Assembly: GCF_001679645.1 (NCBI RefSeq)
Contig: NZ_LRUN01000072.1
Location: 21,714 to 85,713, forward strand
Direction: 5' to 3'
Source of the DNA: Pseudomonas bananamidigenes
GTDB taxonomy: Bacteria; Pseudomonadota; Gammaproteobacteria; Pseudomonadales; Pseudomonadaceae
Length of the DNA stretch: 64,000 nucleotides
Positions 27,889-36,075 of the stretch are shown one piece after another; position 1 is the stretch's first letter; each line of letters opens with the position of its first letter. The notes beneath the pieces are model-generated. The model saw only the letters and a list, made by a program, of their open reading frames with translations. It was not told where the DNA came from and made no database searches. Both the position numbers and the translations under genes were made by a program.

Positions 27889-29152
27889 CGAAGCGCCCAA
27901 GCAGTGGTGCCGGCATCGCCCCCGGTTTGGCCAGCAGCATTTGCGCGGTGCCAATGGTGCGTTCGAGGAATCCGCCCTCGCAGTAGCACAGGTAAAACTC
28001 CCACAGCCGCAGGAAATAGTCGTCGTAGCCCAATTCGCTCAGTCGACCGTGGGCGTGGCGAAAGTTCTCGCGCCACAGGTTCAGGGTCCGGGCGTAGTGC
28101 AGGCCGAAATCTTCCATGTGCAGCAGGTTCATGTCGGTGTCGCGGCTGACGATTTCGAGCATCTTCTGCACACACGGCAGGGCACCACCGGGAAAGATAT
28201 AGCGCTGGATGAAATCCACGCCGCGCCTGGCCTGCTCGTAGCGCTGCTCCCGGATGGTGATCGCTTGCAGCAGCATCAGGCCGTTGTTCTTGAGCAGATG
28301 CGCGCATTGCTTGAAATAGGTGGGCAGGAAGCGATGGCCGACGGCCTCGATCATCTCGATCGACACCAGTTTGTCGTACTGGCCGGTGAGGTCGCGGTAG
28401 TCCTTGAGCAACAGCGTCACCCGATCCTGCAGACCGAGGCTTTCGATGCGCCGGGCGGTGAATGCGTATTGCTCTTTGGACAGCGTGGTCGTGGTGACTT
28501 TGCAGCCGTAGTGCTGCGCGGCATACAGCGCCATGCTGCCCCACCCGGTGCCGATTTCCAGCAGGTGATCGTCGGGTTGCAGGGCAAGTTTGCGGCAGAT
28601 CCGTTCCAGCTTGTTCAGTTGTGCCTGTTCCAGGCTGTCGTCGGGGCTGAGGAACTGCGCCGCCGAATACATCATGGTCGGGTCGAGAAACTGTTCGAAC
28701 AGGTCATTGCCGAGGTCGTAGTGCGCGGCGATGTTTTTCTGCGAACCCTTGCGCGTATTTCGATTGAGCCAATGCAGACCGCGCGCCAGCGCCCGGCCGA
28801 TCGTCGCCAGTCCGCCCTCCATGCCGTCCAGCACCTCAAGGTTGCTGACGAAGACGCGCACCACGGCGGTCAGGTCCGGTGAACTCCAGTAGCCGTGAAT
28901 GAACGCTTCACCGGCGCCGATCGAACCATTGCCCGCGACCATGCCCCAGGCCGCCGCGTCGAGGACATGAATCTCGCCCACCAACGCGCTGCCCGGCGTA
29001 CCGAAGACCTGACGCTCGCCGTCTTCGATCACCACCAGTTGCCCCTGCTTGAGCTGTGCGAGTTGACGCAGAACACCACGGCGCAGCAGCGAACCGGTGA
29101 TGCCTTGCGTACTGAGCGGGAAGTTTTTGGCCGAAACGCTAGAGGACTTCAT
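27881..29152 (-). CDS. Cfa-family fatty-acyl phospholipid methyltransferase
   Basis: A 423-residue SAM-dependent enzyme of the cyclopropane-fatty-acid synthase family, adding a methyl or methylene carbon to unsaturated acyl chains of membrane phospholipids. Motif I is LLEIGTGWGSMALYAAQHYG (about 200-219), and the following VTTTTLSKEQYAFTARRIE and MIEAVGHRFLPTYFK are family hallmarks. The N-terminal ~120 residues form the lipid-binding region. In P. putida a light-induced relative is called ufaM (furan fatty acid). Whether this one makes cyclopropane or 11-methyl/furan products is not decided by sequence. The start overlaps the DUF1365 gene. Confidence 0.9.
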   Translation of the reverse strand: MKSSSVSAKNFPLSTQGITGSLLRRGVLRQLAQLKQGQLVVIEDGERQVFGTPGSALVGEIHVLDAAAWGMVAGNGSIGAGEAFIHGYWSSPDLTAVVRVFVSNLEVLDGMEGGLATIGRALARGLHWLNRNTRKGSQKNIAAHYDLGNDLFEQFLDPTMMYSAAQFLSPDDSLEQAQLNKLERICRKLALQPDDHLLEIGTGWGSMALYAAQHYGCKVTTTTLSKEQYAFTARRIESLGLQDRVTLLLKDYRDLTGQYDKLVSIEMIEAVGHRFLPTYFKQCAHLLKNNGLMLLQAITIREQRYEQARRGVDFIQRYIFPGGALPCVQKMLEIVSRDTDMNLLHMEDFGLHYARTLNLWRENFRHAHGRLSELGYDDYFLRLWEFYLCYCEGGFLERTIGTAQMLLAKPGAMPAPLLGRFDA

Positions 29153-29954
29153 GACGGTGCTCCTCGGGAGAGACAGTGGCGGTTCGAACGCTGTCGTCGG
29201 CCGTCCGATGGGGAAACAGCGGGGTGCGCTTGAGCAGCAAGCGCAGGGCCTGCCAATAGATCGCGAGGGCGGTTTTCGCGGTCATCCACGGAAAGCGCCA
29301 CAGATGTCGGTGCAGGTTGCGCTGATCAAGAGGTTCGCGTTTCAGGTTGAGCGTGGCGTCGAACAGTTTGTGTTCGCCCTGCCAGTCCGCCATGTGCACG
29401 CCAAGGGTTTGCGCAGCGGGGCTGAAGCTCATGCGGTATTCAATATCCGGTGGCAGGAACGGCGATACATGAAACGCCTTGGCCACGGCAAAGTGCTGAT
29501 GGAAGTCGCACACGCTGGTCGGTGTTCGCGCCGGCAGCACATAGTGATAACGCTCGCGCCACGGCGTGTTGCTGACTTCGCAGAGAATCGCCGCCAGTTG
29601 CCCGTCGGCCTCGTGGCAATAAAAGAAACTCACGGGGTTGAATGCCAGGCCCCAACTGCGCGGTTGGGTCAGCAGACAGATCGCGCCCTGCGGTTCATGA
29701 CCGAGAGCCGCCCCCACTTGCAAACGCACGGCATCGTTCAGGCGCACACCGCGACCGGTGAAGGTCTTGAGGTAGTCGCTCTCGCGAAACGAAAACGGTG
29801 CGAAGCGGCTTTTGCCCGCCAGCGGCGACAGGTTCAGCACGGCGTCCTGTTCGGTCAGATCCAGATAGAGCAACCCGATCCGGTAGCGGAACTCATGACG
29901 GCGTGGGGCGAAGCGCCGATGGGCGATCCATCCGCTGTAGAGCGCGCTGTTCAC
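29139..29954 (-). CDS. DUF1365 family protein
   Basis: A 271-residue protein of DUF1365. Conserved stretches are HRRFAPRRHEFRYRIGLLYLDL near the N terminus, SWGLAFNPVSFFYCHEADG (about 120) and TPWRERYHYVLP (about 145). No transmembrane helix or cofactor motif is obvious. Family members nearly always sit between an FAD amine-oxidase-like gene and a Cfa-type gene, as here, which points to fatty-acid modification. It overlaps both neighbours by 4 and 14 bases. Confidence 0.88.
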   Translation of the reverse strand: MNSALYSGWIAHRRFAPRRHEFRYRIGLLYLDLTEQDAVLNLSPLAGKSRFAPFSFRESDYLKTFTGRGVRLNDAVRLQVGAALGHEPQGAICLLTQPRSWGLAFNPVSFFYCHEADGQLAAILCEVSNTPWRERYHYVLPARTPTSVCDFHQHFAVAKAFHVSPFLPPDIEYRMSFSPAAQTLGVHMADWQGEHKLFDATLNLKREPLDQRNLHRHLWRFPWMTAKTALAIYWQALRLLLKRTPLFPHRTADDSVRTATVSPEEHRHEVL

Positions 29955-31198
29955 AGGCTTTCTCCGAACGCGGCGGCGACGCGCAAGGCGCTGACCACGC
30001 CGTCTTCATGAAAACCGTTGGCCCAGTAGGCGCCACAGTAGTGGGTGTGTTGCACGCCATCCAGCTCGGCCCAGCGCCGTTGGGCCGCCACGGCTGCGAG
30101 GCTGTATTGCGGGTGGGCGTAGGTAAAGCGGCCCAGCACTTTGGATGGGCTGATCCCGGCGCTCTGGTTGAGACTGACACAGAAGGTGTTATCGCTCTGG
30201 ATGCCCTGCAGAATGCTCATGTCGTAGGTCACGGTCGCCTGGGTGTGGCCGGCTCCGCCGAGGCGATAGTTCCAGCTGGCCCAGGCCCGTTTGCGTGTCG
30301 GCAGCAGGCGGGTATCCGTATGCAACACCACTTCATTGTCGGCATAAGGCAGTGCGCCGAGGATCTCTCTTTCTGCACGCCCGGGACTGCCCAGCAGTCG
30401 CAACGCCTGATCGCTGTGACAGGCCAGCACGACTTTATCGAAGTGTTCGATGCCCGCAGGGCTGTGAATCATCACGCCATGTTCGTTGCGGTCGATCCGG
30501 TTAACCGGGCAATTCAGGCGGATGCGCTCTTTGAAACTTGCGGTCAAGGGAGGGATGTAGGCACTGGAACCACCCTCGATCACCCGCCATTGCGGGCGAT
30601 TGTTGACCGACAGCAAGCCGTGGTTTTCGAAGAAGCGCACGAAGAACTGCAACGGAAAATTCAGCATCTCGGCCATCGGCATCGACCAGATCGCCGCACC
30701 CATCGGCACGATGTAGTGCAGGATGAAGCGCTCGCCGTAGCCGCCGGCCTTGAGGTAGTCGTCCAGCGTGGTGTCGCCGCTGATCCGCTGTTCGGCAAGG
30801 TCGCGCCTGGCTTGCTTGTTGAAGCGCAGGATGTCGCGCAGCATGCCCCAGAAACCTGGCGAAAACAGGTTGCGGCGCTGAGCGAACAGGCTGCCGAGGT
30901 TGTTGCCGTTGTATTCCAGGCCGGTATCGGGGTCGGTTACCGAGAAACTCATCTCGGTGGGTCTGCTGCTCACACCCAATTGGTCGAGCAGACGAATGAA
31001 GTTCGGGTAGGTCCAGTCGTTGAACACGATGAAGCCGGTGTCGATCGCGTAATCGCAGCCATCCACCGTTACGTTTACGGTGTGCGTATGACCGCCGATC
31101 CGGTCGTCGGCTTCGAACACCGTAACGTCATGACGGCGATTGAGCAGGTAGGCGCAGGTCAGACCTGCGATCCCGCTGCCGACGATGGCGATGTTCAT
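29951..31198 (-). CDS. FAD-dependent oxidoreductase (amine-oxidase-like)
   Basis: A 415-residue flavoprotein. The dinucleotide fold is MNIAIVGSGIAGLTCAYLLNR with EADDRIGGHTHTV after it (about 1-42), and a C-terminal FAD motif GAYWANGFHEDGVVSAL lies near 385-402. It resembles the oxidoreductase found with DUF1365 and Cfa genes, including in the ChrR/sigma-E photo-oxidative cluster of Rhodobacter. The ATG at 31198 overlaps the SDR stop by four bases, which sets the start and dismisses the long upstream extension of the frame. The substrate is unknown, and a fatty-acyl chain is a reasonable guess. Confidence 0.88.
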   Translation of the reverse strand: MNIAIVGSGIAGLTCAYLLNRRHDVTVFEADDRIGGHTHTVNVTVDGCDYAIDTGFIVFNDWTYPNFIRLLDQLGVSSRPTEMSFSVTDPDTGLEYNGNNLGSLFAQRRNLFSPGFWGMLRDILRFNKQARRDLAEQRISGDTTLDDYLKAGGYGERFILHYIVPMGAAIWSMPMAEMLNFPLQFFVRFFENHGLLSVNNRPQWRVIEGGSSAYIPPLTASFKERIRLNCPVNRIDRNEHGVMIHSPAGIEHFDKVVLACHSDQALRLLGSPGRAEREILGALPYADNEVVLHTDTRLLPTRKRAWASWNYRLGGAGHTQATVTYDMSILQGIQSDNTFCVSLNQSAGISPSKVLGRFTYAHPQYSLAAVAAQRRWAELDGVQHTHYCGAYWANGFHEDGVVSALRVAAAFGESL

Positions 31199-31977
31199 GT
31201 CGCATCCCGCAAGGGCGGCGTGCTGCGGACCATGCGTTTGCCGATCGCCAGTTGCACACGCGCAGGCATTTTCGACAGCGGCCAGAGTGCTGCCATGAAC
31301 AGTGCCGGAAAAGCAATTTCCAGAGGCCGTTCCTTGAGTCTGTCCATGATATGGTTCGCCGCCTTTTCCGCCGGCCAGCTCAATGGCATCGGGAAGTCGT
31401 TTTTCGCCGTCAGCGGCGTTTCGACAAAACCCGGGCTGATGACGGTAACTTCTATGCCCTCGTCCGCCAGATCGATGCGCAATGACTCGAACAGGTAACG
31501 CAGTCCGGCCTTCGACGCGCCGTAGGCCTCGGCGCGGGGCAGCGGCACGTAGGTGACGGAGCTGGCCATGCCCACCAGATGCGGCGCGGTTCCTTTGCGC
31601 AGCAGGGGCAGGGCGGCTTCGATGCAATAACTGCTGGCCAGCAGGTTGGTGCGCACTACGTGTTCGACGATCGAGGCATCGAACTGTCTGGCGTCGACGT
31701 ATTCGCAGGTGCCCGCGTTGAGGATCACGGTGTCCAGCGAGCCCCAGGCCTGAGCGATCTGTTCACCGATTTCCCTTACGGTCTGACTGTTGGTCAGATC
31801 CCCGGCCAGCACCAGCACTTGGCCCGGATAACGCTGTGACAATTCTTTGAGTGTTGCGACATCGCGGGAACTGACCGCCAGGTGCGCACCGGTTTTCAGA
31901 ATTTCGTCGGCCAGTGCCGCACCGATGCCACTGCTGGCCCCGGTCAGCCAGTAACGGCGTGGAGTTGAAAGATTCAT
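31195..31977 (-). CDS. short-chain dehydrogenase/reductase
   Basis: A 260-residue SDR. The NAD(P) motif is WLTGASSGIGAALADEIL (about 10-27), the catalytic Ser lies in GMASSVTYVPL and the YxxxK in YGASKAGL (about 150-157). It overlaps the NTF2-like gene by 4 bases and the FAD gene by 4 bases. The substrate is unknown. SDR plus FAD oxidase plus Cfa suggests stepwise modification of a lipid acyl chain. Confidence 0.9.
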   Translation of the reverse strand: MNLSTPRRYWLTGASSGIGAALADEILKTGAHLAVSSRDVATLKELSQRYPGQVLVLAGDLTNSQTVREIGEQIAQAWGSLDTVILNAGTCEYVDARQFDASIVEHVVRTNLLASSYCIEAALPLLRKGTAPHLVGMASSVTYVPLPRAEAYGASKAGLRYLFESLRIDLADEGIEVTVISPGFVETPLTAKNDFPMPLSWPAEKAANHIMDRLKERPLEIAFPALFMAALWPLSKMPARVQLAIGKRMVRSTPPLRDAT

Positions 31978-32396
31978 CCCAGTCTCCTTTTCAGCCAGGT
32001 GATCACCCGGCCCAATATGGGTATATGTTCGTAAAGCAGCGCTCCGGCATCGAAATAATCCCGGTGGCGATAAACCTTGTCGCGCCAGAGCAGGTGCGAG
32101 CAGCCTGTGACCCGGATCAACCGTCCGCCAGCCAGACGCGGGTGGCGGTAACTCATGACCCAGCGCAGATAGCCTTCGCAGTCGCCGATCTGGTCAAAAC
32201 CATGAAAGTCGAAGCGCAGTTCGCTGACGTTGGCGTACAACTCATTGAAGTAGTCGCGCAATTGCTTCAGCCCCTGTACCTCGTGCAACGGGTCGGTGAA
32301 ATGAATGTCCTCGCTGTAAAGCGCTTCCAGAGTGTGCAGGTTGTCCTTGTTCAGTTGCGCAAACTGGCGGGCGAAACGGCGCAGAAATTCACTCAT
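31974..32396 (-). CDS. NTF2-like (SnoaL-type) protein
   Basis: A 140-residue protein with the NTF2/SnoaL cone fold pattern: LEALYSEDIHFTDPLHEVQG (about 22-41), RFDFHGFDQIGD and HLLWRDKVYRHRDYFDAG (about 100-117). Such proteins are small hydratases, isomerases or ligand binders. It overlaps the photolyase gene by eight bases and the SDR gene by four. No catalytic role can be assigned. Confidence 0.82.
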   Translation of the reverse strand: MSEFLRRFARQFAQLNKDNLHTLEALYSEDIHFTDPLHEVQGLKQLRDYFNELYANVSELRFDFHGFDQIGDCEGYLRWVMSYRHPRLAGGRLIRVTGCSHLLWRDKVYRHRDYFDAGALLYEHIPILGRVITWLKRRLG

Positions 32397-33855
32397 GGCC
32401 TTCTCCGATAGACGCGCGGGAAGGCAGATTCTTGAACGCTGTCAGCGCCCGCTCCCGTGAGGTGCTCAGGTTGACGATCGGCGATGGATAGTCCGCGACA
32501 CCGAACAGCCCGCCGGCACTGGCCGGGTCGTGCACTTCTTTTTTGTTCAGTCCGGCCAGTTCGGGTAGCCAGTGCTTGATGAACAGGCCTTCGCTGTCGA
32601 ATTTTTCCGACTGGCTGATCGGGTTGAAGATCCGGAAGTAGGGCGCCGCGTCGGTACCGGTCGATGCGCTCCACTGCCAGCCACCATTGTTCGCCGCCAG
32701 ATCGCCGTCGATCAGATGACGCATGAAAAAACGTTCGCCTTCGCGCCAGTCGATCAGCAGGTTTTTGGTCAGAAACATCGCTACGACCATCCGCAGGCGA
32801 TTGTGCATCCAGCCGGTTTCGCGCAATTGGCGCATGGCTGCATCGATGATCGGCACGCCGGTGCGCGCCTCCTGCCAGGCTGCGAGTTCCTGCGGCGCAT
32901 CGCGCCAGGCCAGGGCTTCGGTTTCCGGGCGGAACGCGCGATGCCGGGAAACCCTCGGATAACCGACCAGGATGTGTTTGTAGAACTCGCGCCAAAGGAG
33001 TTCGTTGATCCAGGTGACAGCGCCGACCTTGCCGCTCTCGAATTCGCCCTGATTGCTTTGCAGCGCGGCATGCAGGCACTGACGCGGCGAGATCACGCCT
33101 GCCGCGAGATAGGCCGAGAGCTGGCTGGTGCCGGGTTTGGCCGGAAAGTCGCGCTCGCTTTTGTAGTAGTCGATCTGCTCATCGGTGAAAGTGTCGAGCC
33201 GGCGTCGGGCCTCGGCTTCGCCAGCGGGCCACAGATCCTGCAAGGATTGTGGCGGTGCCGGGAAACCCTTGATGGCATCGGGTACCGAATCACTTTTCAA
33301 CGTCTGCGGCGCCTGGGCCGACGGCGCTTTTACCAGCGCCGGCATCGAGTGATGCAGGCGTTCGTAACAGACCTTGCGGAACTGGCTGAACACCTGAAAG
33401 TAGCTGCCGGTCTTGGTCAGGACACTGCCGGGCTTGAAAAGCAACTGATCGAAATGGCTTTGAAATGCGATCCCCTCGGCCTGCAGTGCCTTGGCAACGG
33501 CAGCATCGCGGCGGCTTTCATGGACGCCGTATTCCTCATTCACATGAACGGCTTTGACCTGCAACTGCCGGCACAGCTCAAGCAGCACTGCCGGCGCCTG
33601 ATCCCAGCGCGGGGCGCTGCGTATCAGCAGCGGGATGTTCAGTTTGCCGAGGCTCTTGCTCAGTTCCCGCAGGTTGCGCAGCCAGAAATCGACCTTGCAC
33701 GGTGCATCGTCATGTTCCTGCCATTGTTCGGGGCTCAACAGGTAAACGGCCACGGTCGGACCACGCTCGGCGGCGGCCGTCAGGGCGGTGTTGTCATGTT
33801 GGCGCAGATCGCTGCGCAGCCAGATCAATTGCATGGTGTTCTCGACACGACTCAT
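32389..33855 (-). CDS. phrB: deoxyribodipyrimidine photolyase
   Basis: A 488-residue class I CPD photolyase that uses light to split pyrimidine dimers. The N-terminal antenna-binding domain begins QLIWLRSDLRQHDN. The C-terminal FAD domain carries INELLWREFYKHIL, TGWMHNRLRMVVA and NNGGWQWSASTGTDAAPYFR (electron-transfer Trp residues). The ATG at 33855 overlaps the MerR stop by one base. A second ATG seven codons on (33834) fits the family N terminus better, so the true start may be there. Co-transcription with a LitR-type regulator implies light control. Confidence 0.95.
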   Translation of the reverse strand: MSRVENTMQLIWLRSDLRQHDNTALTAAAERGPTVAVYLLSPEQWQEHDDAPCKVDFWLRNLRELSKSLGKLNIPLLIRSAPRWDQAPAVLLELCRQLQVKAVHVNEEYGVHESRRDAAVAKALQAEGIAFQSHFDQLLFKPGSVLTKTGSYFQVFSQFRKVCYERLHHSMPALVKAPSAQAPQTLKSDSVPDAIKGFPAPPQSLQDLWPAGEAEARRRLDTFTDEQIDYYKSERDFPAKPGTSQLSAYLAAGVISPRQCLHAALQSNQGEFESGKVGAVTWINELLWREFYKHILVGYPRVSRHRAFRPETEALAWRDAPQELAAWQEARTGVPIIDAAMRQLRETGWMHNRLRMVVAMFLTKNLLIDWREGERFFMRHLIDGDLAANNGGWQWSASTGTDAAPYFRIFNPISQSEKFDSEGLFIKHWLPELAGLNKKEVHDPASAGGLFGVADYPSPIVNLSTSRERALTAFKNLPSRASIGEGHE

Positions 33856-34796
33856 TAAATCAACCCACGCTGAAGGAGCGCCCGATGGGCCGACAGGGGA
33901 TCTTCGGCCAGGTGCAGATCAGCGATCTCGGTGGTTCTTGTGGACAACTCGGCGTGGTGGATGCACACCGTGGGTCCGGCAATCATTTTTGGGCAATCGA
34001 TGCCGCTCAACAGTTTTGGCAACTGCCCGGGATTCATGGCTTTGCTGGAATACAGCAGGACGCCGCGGGCTTGCAGGTGATCGACGGTCAGCGCCAGCTC
34101 CCCCGCCGGCAACGGCCAGTCGAACACCTGCACCGGGCAATCGGCGCTGCTGATCAGCCAGGCGCAAAGCCACAGGTGTGGCTCGAGCAACAGATCCGAC
34201 TGATTGACCAGCAGCAGCGGTGCGCTGCGCAATTGACGATTGTTATGGTAGATGCGTGCGCCGAATTTGCTACGCAGCCAGGAATGAAAAAACACCCGCT
34301 CCATCTGCGCGCCGAACTGGCCTTGCCAGCGCTGTTCGAGATCCGCCAGCAACGGCATCAGCAATTGCTCGCACAGGGTGCGTGGTGGATACAGCGCCAT
34401 GGCCTGGTTGATGCTGTCGTCGAGGCTGCGTTCATTCAACCGGGTGACCGCCAGCAGGGCGGCCTGGCGCAAGGGCTGCCATTCATTTTCCGGCGGCTCA
34501 TCGATGACCTGAGGAGTGTCGAGCAAAGGTTTGACCTGACTGACCGCCACGCCACGGTTGAGCCAAGTGAGGATGTTCTGGATGCGCTGTACATGTTCGG
34601 CCGAATACAGGCGGTGCCCCTTGGGGGTACGCTGGGGCACGATCAGTCCGTAGCGGCGCTCCCAGGCGCGCAGGGTGATCGCATTGACGCCGGTCTGGCG
34701 CGCGACTTCGCGGATCGGCAACCAGCCCTCGTCGAGGGCTTTCTTGAAGTCGGCGCCGAGGTCTTCGCGCGCGCTGCTGTCGGGTGTGTCGTTCAT
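33855..34796 (-). CDS. MerR-family regulator, LitR/CarH (PplR) type
   Basis: A 313-residue regulator. The MerR helix-turn-helix spans about 26-95 (LPIREVARQTGVNAITLRAW, then RTPKGHRLYSAEHV). The C-terminal half resembles the B12-binding region of LitR/CarH proteins. An E-x-H remains at Glu205-His207 (LLEPHLW), but the Gly three residues on is Leu, so cobalamin binding is doubtful. Position beside phrB matches PplR1 of P. putida, a class II LitR needed for light-induced transcription together with LOV proteins. It is probably autoregulated through the TGTACA pairs at 35772-35845. Confidence 0.85.
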   Translation of the reverse strand: MNDTPDSSAREDLGADFKKALDEGWLPIREVARQTGVNAITLRAWERRYGLIVPQRTPKGHRLYSAEHVQRIQNILTWLNRGVAVSQVKPLLDTPQVIDEPPENEWQPLRQAALLAVTRLNERSLDDSINQAMALYPPRTLCEQLLMPLLADLEQRWQGQFGAQMERVFFHSWLRSKFGARIYHNNRQLRSAPLLLVNQSDLLLEPHLWLCAWLISSADCPVQVFDWPLPAGELALTVDHLQARGVLLYSSKAMNPGQLPKLLSGIDCPKMIAGPTVCIHHAELSTRTTEIADLHLAEDPLSAHRALLQRGLI

Positions 34797-35749
34797 TAAA
34801 TGGCGTTTCGCAGGCTGAGGTTTTCCGGGTGCGGTTGCAGGTAAACCTGTTGCGCGATGTACGGATCCGGGTGTTGACGAAAGTGATGCTTGAGCAGTGT
34901 CAGCGGCACCACCAGCGGCACGATGCCGTGGCGGTACTGGCCGATGACGTGCTGCATTTCCTGTTTGTCTTCGGCGCTGATGGCTCGTTTCAGGTACCCG
35001 CTGATGTGCTGCAACACGTTGCTGTGGGTTCGGCGTGTAGCGCAGGTGGAGAGCGCCGTCATCAACTGGCTGAAATAGCGCGGGCCGATTTCCACGGGAT
35101 CGATCTGCCCCATGTTGCCCAGCAGATTGCCCAGCGCCTTGTATTGCACCGGGTTGTGAGCCATCAGCAGGTACTTGTAGCGGGAGTGGAAATCGGTGAG
35201 GGCGCGGCGGCTCAAGCCTTGCCGGAGCACGTGTTGCCAGTCGCTGTAGGCGAACACCCGGGTGATGAAATTTTCCCGCAGGACCGGATCGTTCAGGCGC
35301 CCGGCTTCTTCCACGGGAAGGTCCGGATGCCGGTCACAGAATGCCCGGGCGTAGATCCCGCGTCCGCTGCCGATCGGTGAACCGTTGGGATGGTAGACCT
35401 TGACCCTTTCAAGTCCGCAGGATGGCGATTGCTGCATGAAAATGTAGCCGCAGATGTCATTGAGCTCATCGGCCATTTTCTCGCCGTAGACGGCCAGCTC
35501 ATCGGTGACGTCGGTCTGGTGATGGACAGTGCCCAGCGCCCGGGGTTGATCAGGGTCACCCACCAGACGAATCGGTTCGCGGGGAATGCCCAGACCGATC
35601 GCGACTTCCGGACACACCGGGACGAAATCGAAATATTCAGTGAGTGTGTGGGTGCACAGGCGCGATTCCTTGTGTCCGCCGTTGTAGCGCACTTCGGCCC
35701 CCATCAGGCAGGCGCTGATGGCGATTTTCGGTGGAGAAGCATCGGACAT
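34796..35749 (-). CDS. DUF523-DUF1722 fusion protein (YbgA-like)
   Basis: A 317-residue two-domain protein. Residues 1-~150 are DUF523, with conserved cysteines in ISACLMGAEVRYNGG, FVPVCPEVAIGLG and QQSPSCGLERVKVY. Relatives bind a [4Fe-4S] cluster (TudS-type thiouracil desulfidases). Residues about 190-310 are DUF1722 (YbgA): FHSRYKYLLMAHNPVQYKALG. It is the first gene of the overlapping operon, directly behind the PplR-type operators, and its last base is shared with the MerR start. Biochemical role unknown. Confidence 0.88.
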   Translation of the reverse strand: MSDASPPKIAISACLMGAEVRYNGGHKESRLCTHTLTEYFDFVPVCPEVAIGLGIPREPIRLVGDPDQPRALGTVHHQTDVTDELAVYGEKMADELNDICGYIFMQQSPSCGLERVKVYHPNGSPIGSGRGIYARAFCDRHPDLPVEEAGRLNDPVLRENFITRVFAYSDWQHVLRQGLSRRALTDFHSRYKYLLMAHNPVQYKALGNLLGNMGQIDPVEIGPRYFSQLMTALSTCATRRTHSNVLQHISGYLKRAISAEDKQEMQHVIGQYRHGIVPLVVPLTLLKHHFRQHPDPYIAQQVYLQPHPENLSLRNAI

Positions 35750-35771
35750 GAAGGCACCTCGAATCTAAATT

Positions 35772-35845
35772 TGTACAGAGGACCATTTCTGTACAACTCT
35801 TCTTCAGCATAGATTCGTGGGTGTACAAGTCAAATTATTTGTACA
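35772..35845 (-). promoter_or_regulatory. two TGTACA-N12-TGTACA boxes (PplR/LitR-type operators)
   Basis: TGTACA occurs at 35772-35777 and 35790-35795, and again at 35822-35827 and 35840-35845. Each pair is separated by exactly 12 bases. This fits the direct-repeat consensus reported for P. putida PplR1, T(G/A)TACA-N12-TGTA(C/T)A. Both pairs are in the 110-base gap ahead of the DUF523-MerR-phrB operon. Confidence 0.8.
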
Positions 35846-35859
35846 AGAAAATATCGAAA

Positions 35860-36075
35860 TTATCGCCAGCCCATTCTCCAGCGGCTGTCATCCTGCAGGG
35901 CATGCCAGTCCATCTGTTCGCAGCGCCGAGTCAGCACGGCCTGCAACTCGACTTCCTGCACCACGCCGTCTTCGTCGCGATGCAGCTCGGTCACCAGAAA
36001 ATGTTTCTCGCGGTTTTGCGGGAGGGCTGCTGTCCATTTCGACAGCAGCAAATTGCTCGGATTGATGCGGTTCAT
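35860..36075 (-). CDS. TIGR02450-family Trp-rich protein
   Basis: A 71-residue protein with the pattern of TIGR02450 Trp-rich proteins: NPSNLLLSKWTAALPQNREKHFLV near the start, then EVELQAVLTRR and three further Trp residues near the C terminus (MDWHALQDDSRWRMGWR). The family is often found close to photolyase or cryptochrome genes. The ATG at 36075 overlaps the TGA of the FAD gene by four bases, which decides the start. Function unknown. Confidence 0.82.
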   Translation of the reverse strand: MNRINPSNLLLSKWTAALPQNREKHFLVTELHRDEDGVVQEVELQAVLTRRCEQMDWHALQDDSRWRMGWR

